Assembly: GCA_024239015.1 (NCBI GenBank)
Contig: JANBVM010000005.1
Location: forward strand, 1 to 38,623
Direction of reading: 5' to 3'
From: Patescibacteria group bacterium
GTDB lineage: Bacteria > Patescibacteriota > Minisyncoccia > Minisyncoccales > JANBVM01
Length of the DNA stretch: 38,623 nt
Part shown: positions 26,246 to 35,338 of the stretch, in pieces
Layout of the letters: each line of letters begins with the position of its first letter
Position numbering within the stretch: position 1 is the first letter of the stretch
Made by a program: the position numbers and the translations under genes
The notes under the pieces: generated by a model
The model's database searches: none
The model's input: only the letters and a program-made list of their open reading frames with translations
Told to the model about the DNA's origin: nothing

Positions 26246-27319
26246 CTATTGATAAAATTTATGAATAAGATTTAATGGAACAGGCTGTATTGCTATTGCA
26301 TTCATGGAAAATTTGCCATAATCTTCAGTTTTGGATTTTGATATAGCTCCTACTATAGCCAAAGCATGTACCTTATGATCCCAATTGGTAAAAACAGGAT
26401 CATCATATGCCCAAATACTAATTTTCTCAGTATCATCTTCAAGTGGGTAAGCAGTTATTGTAACCGAACCATTAGCAAGAGTTCTTGGTTGATCCTGTGG
26501 AACGACAATTAACATTTTAAAATCATCGTTTTTTGCATAACTTATTCCCTCATCATTTGGTTCAGTCATTTGCGATAATCCACAAGAAATTGTTTCCATT
26601 CCTTCTTCGGCTTCAACTTTGGTCATCGGAGCAAGATTGTAATACTTTTTGAACATATTAATAACGGTTGCATCTTTTCCAGCACCCCGTTTCTTGTTAT
26701 TAAAATTGGTACTGTCGCCCATCCAAATCAAATTTGGTTCAGAATATCCTACATTCCATTTGATTTCACTTCCTTTAGTGATAAAAATTTCATACAGATT
26801 ATAATGATCTGCCCGATCTATAAAATCAAGCCCCTCTTTTGAAGCAACTGATTTGGTTAGCTTCATAGGAGCAAACTCTTGAGATTTTTTGGGATTAAAA
26901 CAAAGTCCCCAAATAGATCCAATCCATTTTTTAGATTTTTTACCATACTGTTTCCCTTTACCCATAACAAGAAATTTGACTTTTTCACTTGATTTTTCCT
27001 TATCAAGCTCACCTCGAACTCCTGCCATAACTAAAGTTTTCAAAACTCGTTCGTGCAGATTAGAATGCTCTTTCTCTTTTAGTTTCTTAACACGCTTGTA
27101 TGTGTCAATAATTAAGGACTCATTTTTTAAGACCTTATATTCCTCAAGTAAAGTATCAAGATTTGCATCATTAACTTCACTTGCTTCCTTTGGTATCCTC
27201 TTCACTGGTTTGGAAGGCTTTTTTTCCTCAGCAGTTGATGCTTCGGGTTCAGCATTTTCCTCCAACTCAGTTAAGTAATCATCCAACTCTTCATTTTGAG
27301 TCTCTTTTGGATCACTCAT
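26246..27319 (-). CDS. Possible OB-fold ssDNA-binding protein
   Basis: Acidic N-terminus; beta-rich VKFLVMGKGKQYGKKSKKWIGSIWG...HALAIVGAISKSKTEDYGKFSMNAIAI; adjacent to RecA-like ATPase; inference. Confidence 0.4.
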   Translation of the reverse strand: MSDPKETQNEELDDYLTELEENAEPEASTAEEKKPSKPVKRIPKEASEVNDANLDTLLEEYKVLKNESLIIDTYKRVKKLKEKEHSNLHERVLKTLVMAGVRGELDKEKSSEKVKFLVMGKGKQYGKKSKKWIGSIWGLCFNPKKSQEFAPMKLTKSVASKEGLDFIDRADHYNLYEIFITKGSEIKWNVGYSEPNLIWMGDSTNFNNKKRGAGKDATVINMFKKYYNLAPMTKVEAEEGMETISCGLSQMTEPNDEGISYAKNDDFKMLIVVPQDQPRTLANGSVTITAYPLEDDTEKISIWAYDDPVFTNWDHKVHALAIVGAISKSKTEDYGKFSMNAIAIQPVPLNLIHKFYQ

Positions 27320-27339
27320 TAAACAAAAATGAGGATTAC

Positions 27340-27368
27340 GTTATTTAAACATATTGACATTTTTTTGG
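27340..27368 (-). promoter_or_regulatory. Class 2 promoter candidate
   Basis: minus: CCAAAAAAATGTCAATATGTTTAAATAAC, ~25 nt before ATG 27319. Confidence 0.55.
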
Positions 27369-27389
27369 TTAAGATAAGAATCAAAAAAG

Positions 27390-27409
27390 GGACTAGTAAA
27401 AACTAGTCC
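27390..27409 (-). terminator. Hairpin with U-tract containing stop codon
   Basis: mRNA GGACUAGU-UUUU-ACUAGUCC followed by CUUUUUUG; stop 27403-27405. Confidence 0.7.
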
Positions 27410-27618
27410 TTCTTTTGGAGTCTGTTCTTCAGTTTTTTTAAAGTAGAAATATTTCGTTCAATTTTTTCTAATTTATCAAAATCTATTTCTCGTACTTTAA
27501 TTAACGATTTTTTCTTGTATTTTTTTGTAGAATTGTTCATAGAAGTAACACACCCAACATTTGTACATTTCTGTATTAGGTATTTTATTGTTGATTGTTT
27601 TTGGAATATATTTACCAC
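27403..27618 (-). CDS. Small basic protein, start uncertain
   Basis: 71 aa ORF (GTG start); overlapping frame encodes zinc-ribbon-like peptide, see findings. Confidence 0.4.
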   Translation of the reverse strand: MVNIFQKQSTIKYLIQKCTNVGCVTSMNNSTKKYKKKSLIKVREIDFDKLEKIERNISTLKKLKNRLQKKD

Positions 27619-27702
27619 AATCGATACACGATATTAAAGTAAATTAAATCAACTCCTAAAAATAGATGCGTGGGAGGATTCTCCCACAAGTGAAACAATC
27701 TA

Positions 27703-27746
27703 AGATTGTTCTTAATTTAATATCTGTATTTATATTATTTAAGTTT
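27703..27746 (-). promoter_or_regulatory. Class 1 promoter candidate within 44-nt exact repeat
   Basis: identical to 36777-36820: agattgttcttaatttaatatctgtatttatattatttaagttt. Confidence 0.75.
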
Positions 27747-28176
27747 ATTCTATCTCAACTTTAGTTTGATCTTGGAATAAAAAGAGGTAAGTGTCGCATC
27801 CCTTCACAAGATATCGAGATTTTTCTTTATTAACAGCATACGCACAAAAATCTTCTGTTTTTTTGAAACAGGTTAAACAAAACTGATATTTATATTTTAC
27901 TCCCGTTGTAGTAGCTGTATGGAAATGAGAATCGTCTCCACAATTAGCTTCTGTGTGTTTATAAGACACATATTCAACGGTTTTAATTTCGTGTTCCTTA
28001 AATTCTGCCCATGCAACGTCCATACAAAGTTTTTGTTCGTGTATCAAAAATTGGAATTCATTTGCCACACCGATATCACAACCCCTTGTAGAAATAGATT
28101 GTGCAATACGTTGTTCAAAAAAATATTCTCTTTTTTGATCCTTAGTCATATTAAAAATAGGATTGTAGTATGTCAT
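27745..28176 (-). CDS. Hypothetical protein with Cys/His residues
   Basis: 143 aa ORF, stop abuts class 1 promoter. Confidence 0.6.
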   Translation of the reverse strand: MTYYNPIFNMTKDQKREYFFEQRIAQSISTRGCDIGVANEFQFLIHEQKLCMDVAWAEFKEHEIKTVEYVSYKHTEANCGDDSHFHTATTTGVKYKYQFCLTCFKKTEDFCAYAVNKEKSRYLVKGCDTYLFLFQDQTKVEIE

Positions 28177-28188
28177 AATAAGATCACG

Positions 28189-29571
28189 TTAGAAATACGA
28201 GATAATCTCCCCAAAAGGGATTTGATCTTGATTATAATGCTCATTATTTACAATCCAAACCGTCTTGTATTCGGGTTCGGTTTTTGGATAAGACCCCTCC
28301 GCATCAGTAAAATAAATTAATAATTCGGGTTGATCTAATTCTCCGATTATAGTGCTTTGGTCAATCCATTCAAACACAGGTTCAAATCGAGTGCCTCCAT
28401 AACCATGTCGCCTTTTATTTGCTGGGCTCCAAATTGCAGCTTCTCCATATTCAATTACTTCAACATTTTGAATTTGTGCATCACAATCAATTAAAATCAT
28501 TTTAACATTTGCAAGACTATTTAAAATATCAGAAACTTCGACTACAAACTCTGACATTTCATCGTCACCAATTGATCCACTGGTATCAAGAGCAACCACT
28601 ATTTCCAAATTGGATTTCTCTATTGCGGGCATATAAATATCATTTGCAAGCATGGCTTTGTTCAATCGTTTCCATGATACATCATAAATAACAACAGTTT
28701 GAATATAATATAATAACATTTGTCGCCAATCAATTTTTGGATCTTCCTCAAGCAAATCTACAAGGCGTTCAATCTGACCCGGCACGGTTCCTCTGTGTCG
28801 ATTTTTTCTAACCTCATCTTGAACCTTGTTTTCATATCGTTGTTTCTCAAGATTTTCCATGTCTTCGTCTACTTCCTCTTGAAATTTATCAAGAACTTCT
28901 CCAAGACTACATTGACAAGAACTTTGATGATCGCCTTTCATTTGTTCCATTGCCTGATCTCCTTTTTGTTGTAATTGTTCTTGATAGGTATTCATTTTGC
29001 TTTGAGCTTGACCCATTGCTTTCTGAAACTGTTGATTTAATTCCTCATAAATGTTTTCAGTAGACATATTATGAAATTGGGAATCAATGTAAGAAATATC
29101 ATGAATATCCATTTGTAACCTAGAAAGAAGATGTTTTTTTTGTAAATCATCTAATGTTTGATTACTTAGCAAGTCTGCTGATAACTCTGTTGCTAATTCC
29201 CAAATAGGCATAAATCTTTCTCCTTTTCTTCTAACGTGCTGAAAAATAAGATGAATTACGCTATGCAACATATCGCCTCTTAGTTGTCTATCAGATTGTT
29301 CTACTGACCAGTTTGGATTAAAATACCATCTACGATAGTCTGCACCATATGTTTCAATTTCGTAGGTTGGATGTAGTTCTAAACCACCAATTAGACCCTT
29401 GAAAAATGGCAAATGTAAGATTAAATGAACCTTGTTTTCTTTTGCCATACGAATAAGTTCGTTGGTTGCTTTACTATCTGTGGCTAGTTTAAATAGCACA
29501 ACACCCTTTTTGAAATTTTCATAGCTTAAATCAGTCATTTTAGTATTCAAAGCCTCTAATTGCTTTTGCAT
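28189..29571 (-). CDS. VWA-domain protein with N-terminal metallopeptidase-like domain (DUF2201-like)
   Basis: MLHSVIHLIFQHVRR; MIDAS IVVALDTSGSIGDDE; GYGGTRFEPVF; YFTDAEG. Confidence 0.8.
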   Translation of the reverse strand: MQKQLEALNTKMTDLSYENFKKGVVLFKLATDSKATNELIRMAKENKVHLILHLPFFKGLIGGLELHPTYEIETYGADYRRWYFNPNWSVEQSDRQLRGDMLHSVIHLIFQHVRRKGERFMPIWELATELSADLLSNQTLDDLQKKHLLSRLQMDIHDISYIDSQFHNMSTENIYEELNQQFQKAMGQAQSKMNTYQEQLQQKGDQAMEQMKGDHQSSCQCSLGEVLDKFQEEVDEDMENLEKQRYENKVQDEVRKNRHRGTVPGQIERLVDLLEEDPKIDWRQMLLYYIQTVVIYDVSWKRLNKAMLANDIYMPAIEKSNLEIVVALDTSGSIGDDEMSEFVVEVSDILNSLANVKMILIDCDAQIQNVEVIEYGEAAIWSPANKRRHGYGGTRFEPVFEWIDQSTIIGELDQPELLIYFTDAEGSYPKTEPEYKTVWIVNNEHYNQDQIPFGEIISYF

Positions 29572-30874
29572 TCCTCATACAAAACTGCAAGAATTCGGGG
29601 GAATTATCAATAATTCTATCTTCCTTGCTACCAGTAGAAAATCTAGCTAATAACTCCTTTGCTCCAAGAATAGCAATATCTGCTCTTGGAGTACTTTCAA
29701 ATTGAGCAAGAAAACTTTTCACAAAATTATTAACATAATCAAGTGAAAAATGTTGGTTAATTGTTTCAATTAACATTGAAATCATTACAAATTGTGAGTC
29801 AATTTCTTCGGGCATATCAAATGGTTTTCCCTCAAGAACGTCTTTTGGATTGGGGAGATCGTTTTTGTGCATTACAAATGTTTCAAACATTCCACCGGCT
29901 TCTTTTCCAACAGTTCCTCTAACCGCAGCAAAATATGCTTTAATATTAACATCTCGTAGCGGTTGCAAATTAGAAACAAATTCCCACGAACGAGGCGTTG
30001 CGTATGCTAATGATGGACTTTCAGCGTCAAAATTATGTAAATAACTTTGTGTTATCTTAGTTCCTTGTCGTGAAAACCCTAAACTAATAAATGAGATTAC
30101 AAATGGGTCTAAACGATTGTCTCTCGCCCAAGTAAGCCATTGAGGAACATCATGAACAATTTCAAAATGGGTAAATCTATTTGCAAGTGGTTTAGGAATA
30201 TTATAGGTGACCCCCCGATCAATAGCTCGATTTCCCGCAGCAAAAATTAACCAACCGTCAGGTACTTTATATTCACCAACTTTCTTATCGAGCGTTAATT
30301 GATAAGCTGCTGCTTGAACCGATGGTGGTGATGAATTTAATTCATCGAGTAAAATAATTCCACCCAATGATCCCGCTGGCGTGCTTTGTGGTAAAAATCC
30401 AGCCGGTAACCATTCAGCAACTCCTTTTTCTTTATTTGGAACAGGAATTCCTCTTAAATCAACTGGATCAATTGTTGGCAATCTTACATCAATAAATGCG
30501 AAATTATTATCTTCTGCGACCTGAGCAACCGCCTGAGATTTTCCTATTCCTGATGCTCCATGTAAGAAGAAACTTTGTAAGGATCGAATTCTATCCATTC
30601 GTATATTATGATATTTATAATGTGTTGCTTCTTCAAATCGGGGTTTTCTAAGCGTTTTATTGAATTTCGCCTTTTCATTATTTGATAAATTATCAAATAC
30701 TTCTTGTCCACCCAATTCTTCTATAAGCTTACTATTATATTTACGATTTTTCGTATCTTTTGTTCTAGCTTTTTTAAGATCGTCTTTAGACGGTTGGATC
30801 AGATTAATACTCTTAAGTAGGGTATTAATTATATCTTTGAACTCCTTTATTGTTATCGTTTGAAGTTTTTCCAT
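29540..30874 (-). CDS. MoxR-family AAA+ ATPase
   Basis: FLHGASGIGKSQAV, GIILLDELNSSPPSVQAAAYQL, WLIFAAGN, PKPLANRFTHFEI. Confidence 0.9.
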   Translation of the reverse strand: MEKLQTITIKEFKDIINTLLKSINLIQPSKDDLKKARTKDTKNRKYNSKLIEELGGQEVFDNLSNNEKAKFNKTLRKPRFEEATHYKYHNIRMDRIRSLQSFFLHGASGIGKSQAVAQVAEDNNFAFIDVRLPTIDPVDLRGIPVPNKEKGVAEWLPAGFLPQSTPAGSLGGIILLDELNSSPPSVQAAAYQLTLDKKVGEYKVPDGWLIFAAGNRAIDRGVTYNIPKPLANRFTHFEIVHDVPQWLTWARDNRLDPFVISFISLGFSRQGTKITQSYLHNFDAESPSLAYATPRSWEFVSNLQPLRDVNIKAYFAAVRGTVGKEAGGMFETFVMHKNDLPNPKDVLEGKPFDMPEEIDSQFVMISMLIETINQHFSLDYVNNFVKSFLAQFESTPRADIAILGAKELLARFSTGSKEDRIIDNSPEFLQFCMRNAKAIRGFEY

Positions 30875-30897
30875 AGTAATTTTAGAGTTCGTGAAAA

Positions 30898-30927
30898 GAT
30901 ATTTAAATCTTATTCCATTTTTTTATT
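30898..30927 (-). promoter_or_regulatory. Class 2 promoter candidate
   Basis: minus: AATAAAAAAATGGAATAAGATTTAAATATC. Confidence 0.5.
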
Positions 30928-33427
30928 ATAATACTAGTTCTTGCTGAACTTCTCCCCTCTCCCATAATAACAAATCGGGATAAGATACGTTAATGTGTTC
31001 AAGAACAGTTAATGCTCTATTTCTCAAACCGACATCTAATAATGCGGTTTTATCAATTCTGACTTTATTCCATTCAATTGGCTCTGCACTTTGAAAAACT
31101 AACCACCGAGTAAATTTAACATTTCGTGCAGGATTATACACCCAACCCTTTTTTAGTGGAATTGCAAACGGTTTGTCTCCGGGTTTAATTACATCATAAG
31201 GAAATTCTGTTTTTGATTGCCAAATATTCCACGCTTTTGCAGATGAGGCAAGAAACTTATACGATCCTTTTTTATATTTATCTAATTCTTCCCTAAATTT
31301 TGTGGGTTTGGCAACTTCTTCCATCTTATCTTGATCTACATGTAAAATTCGGATGGTTTTATCATAATATTCTTTATAGATCTTTTTAGATTTTTTCAAA
31401 TAATTTTGATCTGTTAAAACAATTTCTAATAATTCCCGTTGAAGTTCTCGACCAAGCAAAGCATAATCAGATCGAATTACTGCCATACCTTTTATTAGTA
31501 ATTCATTTCTATGATATCCCTGATCGCCATATCTCCAAATTATTCGTTGTGCGTAGTGTAATTTTCCATGAAATATCGAAGCAGATGCGACAACTTCGGG
31601 TTTAGCAATAAGAACAATATCCCATCCAAGTGATTTACATTTATCTTCTAACCATTTATTACCAATTGCAGCAATATCATATGGTGTTTTTTCATCCATA
31701 TCCCGGAGTTTAATATCAATAGAATCAGTAAAACCACTTAAAACCTTATACCCTTGTGATTTGTAATACTCCCCATATCCTTTGATAAATTCTCTTGATC
31801 TCTCTAATATTGTTCTTTTAATCTCAAGACGATAAAAACGAGAGGATTCTTGTGAAATATATCCCCAAAAACCACTATCCATTGTCTTTTGGACTTTTGC
31901 TTTTGCTCTTAATATAGTTTCTTCTTTTTTATCTACTGCAAGATCTGCCTGTAATTCTGTTTTCCCGCGACTTTTTGCTAAAAATTCTGCAAATGCGGTT
32001 AAAAACATAAATGGTTTATCAGATTTTGTCCCGTCAGGTAAAATATCCATAAAAGGTACAAACTTTTTATTGATAAATCTCTCCGGGGACAATCTTTCAC
32101 CGCGAATAATTGTTGAGTAAAATCGAGAAAAATCGATTTTCATGGTATGATAATGTAAACCACTAATAGTTTCAAATGCAAAGGCTCCTGCCATTTTTTC
32201 TTTGTGTTTATACGTTTTATCAGTTGCACGAACATTATTTAAATTAAGAAAGAACAAAGCAGGTATATCTAATCGTTTTGTATGGACATAACTATCCGAA
32301 GTTTGATTTAAACCATTAAATCGCCATATGTCCAAAAAACTGGTCATAGAAACTGCATCTCGTAATGCAATCATATCAAGTGTATCAGATGAATTATAAA
32401 ATGCCAAAGATTTGCTATCAAGACCCGCAGCATCAGTTCCTTTCTGTTTACTTCTATATTCGATATATTTTCTTGACATACTATCTGAATCATAATTTTG
32501 TAACAATTCAGGCAATAATTTTATTGCATCTTGTTTAAACCAGTGAATATATTTGAAAGTAAGTTTTAATTTTACAAAATCATGATAATCAAAATGTTCC
32601 GCATAACACTTCATCATACAAAATGTAGGAATATGAGCAATTTTTTCTATTAATTTTTTATCGATACCTAGTTTTTTTGCTCGTTTTAAAAGAAAAGGAA
32701 CATCAAAATCTTCATTGTAAGACATTAAGATGTGACATTCGGACAAACCAGTTAAAGATTGTATTATTAAATCCTCTTCAGTCACTATTTTTTTAGGATA
32801 AATTAATGCTTGATAAATATTGTGTCCAATTGTTCTTATCTCTTCTCCTTGTATATGATAAAATTGTACTGCATGGTCTATTAACGGTGTAGTAATGTGT
32901 TCATCAGTAAATGCAACGGACAAAACCCTTTCATTACTGGTTTCTATATCTAAATAACCCATTCTATAATTAAATGCAATATCATCAGAGGGAATAATAT
33001 CTTTATCCAAAACACCATCAATATCTTGATAACTTACCATTAAACTGTCTGAAGATATTGTAAACCATCGTTTTAGGTTTCTATCCAAACGAAATGCTAA
33101 ACAATGTGAAACATCTGATTGGTAAACAGGTATATTATTAGATTTATAAATCTTTTTTGTTGATTTTTTTTGAGATTCCTTTTTAAATAACGCTTTAACA
33201 AGAATTGTACCCATTAATGAATAATCAATTTGATTATTATCAAATGATGTAAAATTTGATAAACGAGATGCGTGAACCATTTCAGAATCAGGAATAAAAA
33301 AACGAAATTTAAATCCCTGAATGCGAAAAGTAACTTTTTCTCCATTTTTAGGATCTACTGCAAGTAGTCGAATTTCAGGCAAATCTTCATTTGGTTGATA
33401 AGCATTCAATAAAAACCAGTGTTTCAA
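30926..33427 (-). CDS. polB: Family B DNA polymerase
   Basis: Exo I YLDIETS, Exo II SYNEDFDVPF, Exo III YNSSDTLDM; motif A KIDFSRFYSTIIRGERLSPE; motif B KTMDSGFWGY; motif C LSGFTDSIDI. Confidence 0.92.
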   Translation of the reverse strand: MKHWFLLNAYQPNEDLPEIRLLAVDPKNGEKVTFRIQGFKFRFFIPDSEMVHASRLSNFTSFDNNQIDYSLMGTILVKALFKKESQKKSTKKIYKSNNIPVYQSDVSHCLAFRLDRNLKRWFTISSDSLMVSYQDIDGVLDKDIIPSDDIAFNYRMGYLDIETSNERVLSVAFTDEHITTPLIDHAVQFYHIQGEEIRTIGHNIYQALIYPKKIVTEEDLIIQSLTGLSECHILMSYNEDFDVPFLLKRAKKLGIDKKLIEKIAHIPTFCMMKCYAEHFDYHDFVKLKLTFKYIHWFKQDAIKLLPELLQNYDSDSMSRKYIEYRSKQKGTDAAGLDSKSLAFYNSSDTLDMIALRDAVSMTSFLDIWRFNGLNQTSDSYVHTKRLDIPALFFLNLNNVRATDKTYKHKEKMAGAFAFETISGLHYHTMKIDFSRFYSTIIRGERLSPERFINKKFVPFMDILPDGTKSDKPFMFLTAFAEFLAKSRGKTELQADLAVDKKEETILRAKAKVQKTMDSGFWGYISQESSRFYRLEIKRTILERSREFIKGYGEYYKSQGYKVLSGFTDSIDIKLRDMDEKTPYDIAAIGNKWLEDKCKSLGWDIVLIAKPEVVASASIFHGKLHYAQRIIWRYGDQGYHRNELLIKGMAVIRSDYALLGRELQRELLEIVLTDQNYLKKSKKIYKEYYDKTIRILHVDQDKMEEVAKPTKFREELDKYKKGSYKFLASSAKAWNIWQSKTEFPYDVIKPGDKPFAIPLKKGWVYNPARNVKFTRWLVFQSAEPIEWNKVRIDKTALLDVGLRNRALTVLEHINVSYPDLLLWERGEVQQELVL

Positions 33428-33981
33428 ATATTTTTGACACCTTTAATTGATAAAAACTGATCAACTGGAATGTCTGCCAAAATACATTCATATAAAACAG
33501 TGACAATAAACTCTGCAAGTACTCCACAAGAATATGGATTAATTTTGTGTGATGGATGAGCGGGATGAAATTTGGTATTAAAAGTTTCTTTAAATTTATT
33601 TTCAAAATCTCTTCCAATTGTAGTAAGATTCTTTTTATGATTTCCTCTATAATTATAAATATCATCATCTTCAATAAATTTGTGTTTAGCTAATAATCTT
33701 TCTCCTTGAAAGAAAAGAACCGTATTTTTAATTCCATGAAAAACCGTTTTTTCATCTGAAACCAACATAGCAGTTGCTGCAATCATTTCATCTGTTTTTG
33801 CAGTAAAATCGACTTCATCAATGACTTTTTTGACATCTTCAAAAAACGTTAAGGTCATTTGGTCTGCGGGTATCTCTTTAAGGTCATCAATCACAATTTC
33901 TTTTAATCGTCTGAAATAGACTTGCATTATAGGATATATTTTATTTTCGTCTTCATCTTCTCTATCAAATTCAAATGCCAT
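33424..33981 (-). CDS. Hypothetical protein coupled to PolB
   Basis: 185 aa ORF overlapping PolB start. Confidence 0.65.
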   Translation of the reverse strand: MAFEFDREDEDENKIYPIMQVYFRRLKEIVIDDLKEIPADQMTLTFFEDVKKVIDEVDFTAKTDEMIAATAMLVSDEKTVFHGIKNTVLFFQGERLLAKHKFIEDDDIYNYRGNHKKNLTTIGRDFENKFKETFNTKFHPAHPSHKINPYSCGVLAEFIVTVLYECILADIPVDQFLSIKGVKNI

Positions 33982-34000
33982 AATTGAATATTAATAAATT

Positions 34001-34029
34001 TAGATTTAAACGTATTGTCATTTTTTTGG
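34001..34029 (-). promoter_or_regulatory. Class 2 promoter candidate
   Basis: minus: CCAAAAAAATGACAATACGTTTAAATCTA. Confidence 0.55.
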
Positions 34030-34040
34030 AAAATAAAAAA

Positions 34041-34064
34041 AAGCTAGACTTTAAAGTCTAGCTT
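34041..34064 (-). terminator. Perfect palindrome/terminator-like hairpin with U-tract
   Basis: AAGCTAGACTTTAAAGTCTAGCTT; mRNA continues UUUUUUAUUUU; includes stop 34058-34060. Confidence 0.8.
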
Positions 34065-34363
34065 GATATTGTTTTGGTCAACGCAATTAGGCTTTCACCA
34101 TATTTTAGTTGCTGCCAAATTGTATGAGTTTCCCTCATTTTCATTCGGAGATATTGATAATGTCGAATAGTAATCCATACAAGCCTTCGCTTTCCAGTTA
34201 CTTCTTTACTATTCCATATATCAATCATTTCTTTAGCAAATTCAGGATCTTCTTTTTCTATTACTGCAAGAGTTATCCCAAATATATCTTCAAGACTTAT
34301 ATTTTCATTATGAAGAGGATCAGGATAATCATCAAACGGTTTTAAGATAAATTGTTCACTCAT
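34058..34363 (-). CDS. Hypothetical protein
   Basis: MSEQFILKPFDDYPDPLHNENISL...; TAAG-ATG start at 34363. Confidence 0.65.
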   Translation of the reverse strand: MSEQFILKPFDDYPDPLHNENISLEDIFGITLAVIEKEDPEFAKEMIDIWNSKEVTGKRRLVWITIRHYQYLRMKMRETHTIWQQLKYGESLIALTKTISS

Positions 34364-34373
34364 CTTAATATCA

Positions 34374-34403
34374 AACAAGCCAATCTTAATAGATCAGCTT
34401 ATT
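34374..34403 (-). promoter_or_regulatory. Intercistronic hairpin
   Basis: mRNA AAUAAGCUGAUCU-AUUA-AGAUUGGCUUGUU, 13 bp incl. 3 G.U; contains stop 34399-34401. Confidence 0.75.
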
Positions 34404-34710
34404 TTCCTGCATAGATTAATTTACAAACATTACATTGCCAAACAACATACATGCCTTTTGGTTGATCTTTGTGTTCAACAATTGTTGAGAAAGAAGGGGT
34501 TTCTTCCTTACAATTATTTTGACACATCATCAATTTTTCTTCACTTTTTCCAGTCAAGAAAAATTTATATTTGCCAACTCTGATCCATTGTGGAGTGGGA
34601 GCCATTGCAAATGCGAATCCGCCTTCAGGCATTTCTGTCGTTTTTGAAATAAATGCTCGTAAAATATCTCTGAGATCTTCTGATTGATTACTCAATTCAT
34701 CATTATACAT
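34399..34710 (-). CDS. Zinc-ribbon-like protein
   Basis: CQNNC...WQCNVCKLIYAGK. Confidence 0.65.
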   Translation of the reverse strand: MYNDELSNQSEDLRDILRAFISKTTEMPEGGFAFAMAPTPQWIRVGKYKFFLTGKSEEKLMMCQNNCKEETPSFSTIVEHKDQPKGMYVVWQCNVCKLIYAGK

Positions 34711-34718
34711 TATGTCAA

Positions 34719-34748
34719 GAAAACCTGACCTTAAAAGATCGAGTTTTC
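34719..34748 (-). promoter_or_regulatory. Intercistronic hairpin (one mismatch)
   Basis: mRNA GAAAACUCGAUCU-UUUA-AGGUCAGGUUUUC. Confidence 0.6.
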
Positions 34749-34778
34749 AATGATATTAGACACTACTTTATCTGCTTC

Positions 34779-35174
34779 TTATAGCTTATCTTGTCTCCAA
34801 TGATAAACAGGAATTTTCTTTTTCGGTGTAGAACCTACAAAGACTCCATCAGCAGGTGTAGTATGTTGTTTCGCAAAACGACATTCCACATATAAGCCAT
34901 CTTCTTTTTCTTGAACACAACTCAATGGAATGTTATTCCATACCCATTTTGAAATTAGTCCTGAACTGGTTTCAAATTCTATTTTCAAATTACAGGCTTT
35001 CTTTTTTCTGCCAAAAGGGATAATCGTAACTTTCGTTACAGTCCCTTTATATCTCCGTTTTATGAGAGAATTAATATGCCAAAAAAATTGTTTCCCGTTT
35101 TTCTTACTTGTAGCTTTAAAACCATTCCATTTCGCATTTTTAGGAATAGGTATGGTGGTCATATATGTTACCAT
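34779..35174 (-). CDS. Hypothetical basic protein, start uncertain (35174 or 35162)
   Basis: MVTYMTTIPIPKNAKWNGFKATSKKNGKQFFWHIN... Confidence 0.55.
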   Translation of the reverse strand: MVTYMTTIPIPKNAKWNGFKATSKKNGKQFFWHINSLIKRRYKGTVTKVTIIPFGRKKKACNLKIEFETSSGLISKWVWNNIPLSCVQEKEDGLYVECRFAKQHTTPADGVFVGSTPKKKIPVYHWRQDKL

Positions 35175-35203
35175 TACGCACAACAATTTAATATTAAAAA
35201 ATA

Positions 35204-35338
35204 TTAAATGGAACCCCGCATCCAAAAAGGACTAACGATCGATCTCCTTAAAGCAATTCTTAGCATTTGGCTTTTACTACTATCTATATACTCTATAGCA
35301 TGAGCCTGTTCTAAATAGCACCATTCAGGGAAGTACAT
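35204..35338 (-). CDS. Possible small ORF, 44 aa (not in ORF track)
   Basis: MYFPEWCYLEQAHAIEYIDSSKSQMLRIALRRSIVSPFWMRGSI between structured leader and next gene. Confidence 0.4.
   Translation of the reverse strand: MYFPEWCYLEQAHAIEYIDSSKSQMLRIALRRSIVSPFWMRGSI

Noticed and set aside
33387-33674. Minus ORF of 95 aa overlapping 33424-33981
   Set aside because: Alternative frame of a better ORF; low-complexity Ile/Leu composition
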